A DNA stretch of 64,000 bases from Laburnicola sp. R22_1 (lineage: Eukaryota; Ascomycota; Dothideomycetes; Pleosporales; Didymosphaeriaceae): assembly GCA_014281115.1 (NCBI GenBank), contig JACONQ010000003.1:3472001-3536000 (forward strand), written 5' to 3'. Both the position numbers and the translations under genes were made by a program. Positions 58,450-64,000 of this stretch are shown one piece after another; position 1 is the stretch's first letter; the number at the start of each line of letters is the position of its first letter. Below the pieces are notes generated by a model, which saw only the letters and a program-made list of their open reading frames with translations, was not told where the DNA came from and searched no databases.

Positions 58450-59764
58450 ATATAAGTACTCCGAAATTTTGTTTACCTAATCTACACTAGGCCTAGAAAA
58501 GCTAGTAAAAACATTAGCCTAGTAGCATACTAAATAAAAAGTCGTAACGCCTTAAAAATTGACTTTATATAAACACTAAGTTTAGAGATAGATACCTTAA
58601 GGACCCTGGTTTGTAAGCAGGTACCTAGTACCTAATCTTAATCTCCTATATTTTGTCTTTAAAACCGTATACTTTTTATTTACATAGTATTAAAACTCAC
58701 TTAGTTATATAACTTTTAAAAAGGTATCTTTTTACTAGGCGCTTTTTTTGTGTCACCCTACTGTATATATACTATAAAATAGCTTTAGCGACTAGTAGTA
58801 GTTGTTCACACCCCCCCTTTAGACAGTTGCGCCCATATCTTATTAGTCTTATTCTATATATAGGTCTCTAGTCTCTATTCTATAATAGTTATTATATGCG
58901 CTTCTAATGTAGTATTAGTATGTATGTCTAGTATCTACGTTATAGTATTAGAGATTAGTATACTATTAGCTACTATTTAGTGTGCTTTATTATAATTTAC
59001 AGCCAGCATTTAGTTATTAAGTCTATTTATCTAGATTAGACACTCCCTTTTATTTATTAGTCTATATATGTTCTTTATAAGAAACTTATACAGCGTCTCT
59101 TCTATAGTATCTAAATTATAACTACTTAGACTACCTTTATAAAATATTTAGAGCTATATTACAAAGTGTGCACAATACGTACTATTAAATATTCTAGATA
59201 AGTAGTTATATTATCGCAAGCGATATCCTTGCAGCTTAACCTTCTTTATTTCTAGATTCTTAATAATAGCCTAGACGTGTAGAAAATTGTCACTAAAGAG
59301 ACGGTCTTCTGTAACTTAATCTATATAATCCTATAGCTTAATAGTATCTTCCTTTTAAAGAAAAAGGGCTATAACATAGTAGGGTATAGACTATATCTTT
59401 ATTAACTTACGAGGAAGGCTTACTATAAGTCTAAATTAGAAATGCGACTTGTGTTATAGGGTGGCTCGTAATATAGAGACGGATGTTAGTCTAGCCGAAC
59501 CTAATAGGATAGGACCGAGTTTAGAGCTAAAGGGAAAGGATTATATACTATATTAGACAAATTATTACCCTAGAGGAAGGTATTAATTAGACGCAATAGA
59601 GACATTAAAGATAAGAACTATTATTTTTTATTAATTAAAAAGTGCCTCCTCCTTTTATATAAAGGAAAGGTTCTAGTTTACTATATATAGGTGCCGTTTC
59701 TAATATAGTTAACTTAGGTAAACTAGCTTGGCCAAACCTGACTAAGTAGTTAGATAATTTAATA
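58450..59764. other. Degenerate AT-rich sequence, unassigned
   Basis: About 1.3 kb between the Tc1 relic and the second pogo-type element. Minus-strand readings have weak gag-like character (Lys/Ile/Leu-rich helical runs), but I cannot assign them. A run of C at 58811-58817 is unusual in this context. Confidence 0.4.
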
Positions 59765-61866
59765 CTGTGTCTGTACGCGTAGCGCCTGTATTTGCGTAGT
59801 ACCTAGGAAACACTAAAACACTAGACTAATCCTAAACTTTAATATATTATAATTCTACTACTATAGAAGCTATTAAGAATGCGCTTACAGTAATTAAATC
59901 GCTTAAAGAAAGAGAATAATTTATCTACTAAGTAATTGCTAATTAGTTTAATATAAATAGAACTATACTGCTCTAAAGACATTAAGGCTGTTAGGACTTA
60001 TAAGAACCCTAGAAAACTAACTAATATAAACTTAGCCTATAATAATAGATAAAACTTATAAACTATATTAAAGACCTTATAAAGAAAGAGCTGCCTTCTA
60101 TAAGAGAGATAATATAAAATTTCGCGTCCTTAATAGCTATAGAGCCTATAAGCGACGCTTAGATAACGCGCTTTTTACACTAATAAAGCAATTATCTTAC
60201 CTCTAAACAGTTCTTTAGAATAGACTTTCTTTGCTATAAAGCTAATTTAAACTTTAAGTATAAGCTATATTTTAATTTGCTACTTTATAAGATAAGGCAG
60301 TATAATATATAGCTAATTAACACTTATAATATAGATAAGAAGGGCTTTATAATTAGTATAATAGAACGCTTAAAACAAGTGTTTAGTTAATAATAATAAG
60401 AGTTAAAAAGGTATAAGTATTACTCTAAGATAGCTCTTATAAGTAAATAACTCTTCTAGCAGCTATTTGCGTAAATAGAAGTGCTTTACTACTTACTTTT
60501 ATTTTTTAAGCGTTATCTAGGTTACTATAGTTAACCTAGATAGCTAATATTAAAGTAGGAAAGCATAATATCTTTAATATCTTATTTCTATCTAGCTAGA
60601 TAAATAACAATATTAGTTTAGCATAGCTAGAGTAGGTTTTTAACTACTACACAAAGTAGAAAGCGCACTAAGAAAGAGACTAGCGTCTTCTTATACTTAA
60701 TAGCTATAGTAGTTACTTTATAATAGATTTTATTAACTACTATAACGCCTATTATATACTACTAGCTATCTTTCTACTTTACTTAACTTATACACTTTAG
60801 CTACTTAATATTATTTACTTTAAACTTCTCTCTAGCTTCTATTTTAAGGAGCTTACTACTTACCTCTAGAAGACCTAAGGGCTTGTCCTAGTTAAGAAGA
60901 CTTCTTTCTACTATTCTAGAAAGCATAGTAGTTCTTTTTTAAGATAGACACTATTCTTAAGTTCTTTAAAGCTACTAGTATATAGTCTATAGACTTAGGG
61001 GTTATACTTAAACACTTTGCAGATAATACCTTAGAATAGTAAAATAATAGTAAAGTATAGTCCTTAGCGCTTACTAATAGTAACTAGTATTAGATAAAGT
61101 GTCTTATACGCTCTATAGTAAAGAATACTACTATAGAAGAGTTAAAGTTACTTTTCTTAATACTTTATAGACTCTAAGTATAAAATAAGCTACTACACTA
61201 TAAAAATAATAGCCTAAAAAGACTCTTACTATTAAGAAGAAGTATAAGAAGCGTAGTAAACCTCTTAACTTATAGTAGCGCTAGAAGTACTATAGTAGTG
61301 CTATCTTCTAGTCTCTGCGCAAAATAAGAGAGGCATATATATAATAGACTATAAGAGAGAAGAAGAAGTATAAAGAGCAACTCTAAAAAGCTAATTATAA
61401 GATGCTTGCTGCCTTAGCTAAGCTTTATAAAGAGAAGGTAGCTAAGAAGAAGTATATAGTAAAAGAGGCAGCTAAAATAGTAAAAGAGAAGGAGAAGGCT
61501 AATAAAGAGGCTGCGCGCACTACTTAAATTAAAGCCTAAAATATTAAAAAGTATTTTAAACTACTTAAAAAGTAAGTGTAAAGCTTTAGATCCTTCTTTA
61601 TTAAAGCCTAAGCGCTAAAAACGTAGTAGCGGCTCTATAGCTATTATAGCATCCCTAGAAGCTGCACTAGCTACTTTATCCAAAGTTAACTTCTATAGCT
61701 GCACTATTAACTTTCTACGCAAATATAAATAGTATGAGTTAATTATAAGTATTACTTTATTACTCTACTATAAAATTTTATAATAATAGCTATTATAGCT
61801 ATTACAATAACCTTATCTTTAAAGTAGTAAGTATGTGTTCCCCAGGCGCCGCGCGCACGGACACGG
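59765..61866 (+). mobile_element. Second pogo-type DNA transposon, degenerate
   Basis: A 2102-bp element flanked by TA (59763-59764, 61867-61868). Right end on the opposite strand: ccgtgtccgtgcgcgcggcg; left end: ctgtgtctgtacgcgtagcg, the same sequence with C-to-T and G-to-A changes. The interior, on the plus strand, is a ruined DDE transposase of the pogo group, recognisable near 60830-60930, where FSLASILRSLLLTSRRPKGL corresponds to the FSPLSSAYSKEL...KGLV block. A Lys/Glu-rich coiled tail lies near 61340-61500 (KEKVAKKKYIVKEAAK). Confidence 0.8.
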
Positions 61867-62211
61867 TAAGAGATAGAGCTCTAGAGCTTAACAGGAGGCA
61901 ATAAATTCAAAGGCCGCTGAGCCCGTTAATACCATCGAAATAACAGTTTATATTTACGTTTGTCTACAACAAAGTAAAGCTATTAAAACCCCGCGGGACA
62001 ACTGACAAGGGCTTCTGACGCTGAGCCCTGCAAATAGATGCTTGGTGAGCAAGGTTTGGTCAGAAAATTTGAAATGCTCCTCCGTACAGCAGACTAAATG
62101 TAATAACGGTTAAAGTCGAAGTGTATAAGATCCCTCATTTTCAAGTATCCCAAATGCAGGGACAGCCAAAAAATAAAAAGTACGCGAGGGAATTTAATGC
62201 CCAGGGGTTGC

Positions 62212-62654
62212 TTAGGCGTCGGGGGCGTCGGAGCCACCGTCGATGTCGCTGCAGATGCAAGGGACGTCTCTAACAATATCACAATGGTTAGACGGTGGAA
62301 TATCCAAATAGAAGCTGTACATACCCGGTGGTGCAGAACCCGTTAATATGGCCCTGCTGCTGGCACTGGGTGCGGCAGGCCGACTGCGACTCGCAGTCAA
62401 TCACACAAAGAGGAAGGCTGGCAGAGTTGCCAGGAAGGCTGGCAGAGTCGCTATGATTGGGATGGCGTGTTAGCATTGGTTCTTGCGGGTTGCATCCGAA
62501 AGCAAAGTATTTACAGGAAGAGGCAACGCTGAACGCCATCAGTGCTCTGAGGGCAGGATGCACGGAGAGCTGCGCCGCACAAATCGTTGGAAAGCGGGTT
62601 CTGGGCGGCAGCCAACGCGGACAGGAGAGCAACGAGGATGGTAGTGAACTGCAT
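62212..62654 (-). CDS. Small secreted cysteine-rich protein (effector-like)
   Basis: Three minus-strand exons, 62515-62654, 62325-62450 and 62212-62269, encode 107 aa. A clear signal peptide, [18 protein letters not shown], leads a mature part of about 89 residues with ten cysteines (in NDLC, ASC, QRC, LPLC, IDC, SAC, TQC, GFC, VPC, CIC), compatible with five disulfides. All splices are in frame: CT|C, GG|A, with GTAAAT and GTATGT donors. A nine-residue direct duplication ([13 protein letters not shown]) sits between Cys3 and Cys4. The tail is acidic ([12 protein letters not shown]). I recognise no family. Size, cysteine content and a place between transposon-rich DNA on both sides are typical of fungal effector or surface proteins; the function is unknown. 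Confidence 0.78.
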
Positions 62655-63715
62655 TGTAGCGGTAGGTTGGAAATTTGAGCTGGGAAGCTTTAGAGCTGGA
62701 ATTTGATAAAGACTGAAGAGTGTTGGAATGATGATGCTGTTGATGATGATGAGGGAAAGAGACGTGATTGAGAAGAAGGAGATGCGATATTTATAATCTT
62801 TGGCCCTTTGCTGTAGAGTGGCTGCAGTCCGTAGTCCGCAGTCCGTCTTTCCATGCATGACTCTTTTGGAGCTGTGTATCTGGTTTCACATTTATACACG
62901 ACTCCAAAGCACGGGCTGCGTTTCATATGCGATATATAGTCTAGAATCCGGCCACCTTCTGCCACTAACTTCTTTACCTTGGCCTATTTTTAGCGTTACT
63001 AGTATAGCCATGAACACACGCTTATGCTTAATGCCAACTTCTTAGTACATCGGGCCTTTATCGAGAATGAGCTAGACCTTATAACGGCCGTGGTGAGCGC
63101 TACGGAGCAGTTCAACGCCAATTTTAATGGCTTTCCCATACGTATCTATTCAACCCTAAGAAGCATTTCCTGCCACGTTCTGGTGGGGATTGTCTCCTTT
63201 GAGAAGGCTTTTCATAAGGCGCTCTGTGGTGGCTATCGCGGTGGTGGACGAGGAACAGTAGGCCAGAGAGGCGTCTTTGCAGACTGGTCTCTTCGTCCCA
63301 GTATTTGGGCAAAATAAGGCTTGTGGGGTGTCTTTGCCGCTTGGATGGAAGTGTAGTGCCAGAAGGCAGAGGTGCAATCGCCGGTCAGCTCCAGTACGAG
63401 GCACCCTAAGGCCAAGATGGTGGGAAGTATTCGTCCTTTCTTGCCGCGGCGCCAGCTGTCTTTGCTGTCTCAGTGTCAAGATGCCTACAGAAGGACCAAA
63501 AGGCTGCGCCATGCGCATGGTAGTAGGGGGTTAAGGCAGGGCTGTGCACTGATATGCATAGGCGGTTAAGCATAATGGAGAGGGCGTGTCGCTCTAAGAG
63601 CTATGCATAAGGCTGCCTGCAGTGCGGCGGTCTCATGCGCTTCATTAAGGCCAGACTATCCATGAGGCTGAAGTGCCGCAACCTTGGCTGCGACGAAGTG
63701 TGTGTGGCGAAATAG
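62655..63715. other. Promoter of the secreted protein and unassigned sequence
   Basis: The first 150 bases include a TGATGATG repeat and, on the minus strand, a pyrimidine-rich leader of the small secreted protein. From about 63000 to 63715 the DNA is GC-balanced with several overlapping open frames on both strands, none with family features. Confidence 0.45.
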
Positions 63716-63717
63716 TA

Positions 63718-64000
63718 CCGTGTCCGTGCGCGTAATGCCCGGATTCGCGTAATGCGCACCCCAACACCACAACAGCTCTACAACAAACAAGGCTGTAGAG
63801 CCACATACTGTGGTTATTATTATAAGATTTTTTTAGTGGAGTGCTATATTGATACCTGCGATCAACTTGCGCTATTTGTATCTACTTAGAAGCTTAATGT
63901 TGCGGCCACGCTGCGTAGTCTTGGGTGGAGCTACTAATGCGGCACCTAAGGCCTCCTTAGTAGCCACAGCGTCAACTATACGTTTCTAACGCTTATTGCT
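63718..64000. mobile_element. Left end of a TA-flanked transposon running off the window
   Basis: After TA at 63716-63717 the sequence starts ccgtgtccgtgcgcgtaatg and continues ccggattcgcgtaatgcgc, matching the first 40 bases of the palindromic element at 41009 apart from a few positions. It then diverges (accccaacaccac...). Toward the window end, the minus strand reads a Lys/Arg/Ala-rich protein-like stretch (DAVATKEALGAALVAPPKTT) with one or two stops, perhaps the C-terminal end of a transposase. The other end is outside the window. Confidence 0.65.

Larger units (their letters stand above)
49430..61866. other. Second AT-rich island of nested, RIP-mutated transposons
   Basis: About 12.4 kb of very AT-rich DNA in which TA is abundant and CA/TG rare while CG remains. 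Stops interrupt every protein remnant. It contains copia, pogo-type and Tc1-type relics, listed separately. No host gene is seen inside. Confidence 0.85.

Overview
The window is nuclear DNA of a filamentous ascomycete (Pezizomycotina; a Dothideomycete of the Pleosporales type is my best guess). Genes carry short GT..AG introns, mostly 48-60 bp. Gene-rich, GC-balanced DNA alternates with very AT-rich islands in which transposon genes are full of stops. The islands are saturated with TA and poor in CA/TG while CG survives, the pattern expected of repeat-induced point mutation (RIP). All exon models were built by hand from splice sites, frame and family conservation; no alignment or database search was run.

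Layout. 473-5114: hybrid histidine kinase. About 6950-8643: broken AIM9-like phosphotransferase pseudogene. 8644-12064: long non-coding stretch ahead of a two-finger C2H2 regulator resembling FlbC (12065-13264). 16044-24804: a compact housekeeping block with Eaf6, TFIIS, Utp12, Arp2/3 subunit 2 and dynamitin. 25173-29330: first AT island, bounded by terminal inverted repeats (hAT-like). 29594-34298: MARVEL membrane protein, an unrecognised secreted protein and an AA9 lytic polysaccharide monooxygenase. 35207-40845: an unrecognised protein, an ANCHR-like zinc protein and a Ted1/Cdc1-like phosphoesterase. 41009-41710: a near-perfect palindromic foldback element. 41928-49238: fumarate reductase fused to cytochrome b5, Ctr copper transporter, 3-hydroxyanthranilate dioxygenase and ORC3.

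About 49430-61866 is a second, composite AT island. It holds a pogo/Fot1-type element inserted in a copia LTR, a minus-strand Ty1/copia polyprotein relic, a Tc1-type transposase relic and a second pogo-type element. Just beyond it, at 62212-62654, lies a small secreted protein with ten cysteines, followed at 63718 by the edge of another transposon that runs off the window.

The genes do not form a biosynthetic cluster; most are independent housekeeping functions. The points of most interest are the cysteine-rich secreted protein boxed between transposons, the foldback element whose ends match the transposon at the window edge, the RIP-marked pseudogene in otherwise normal DNA, and short repeat copies that escaped the mutation suffered by their relatives in the islands.
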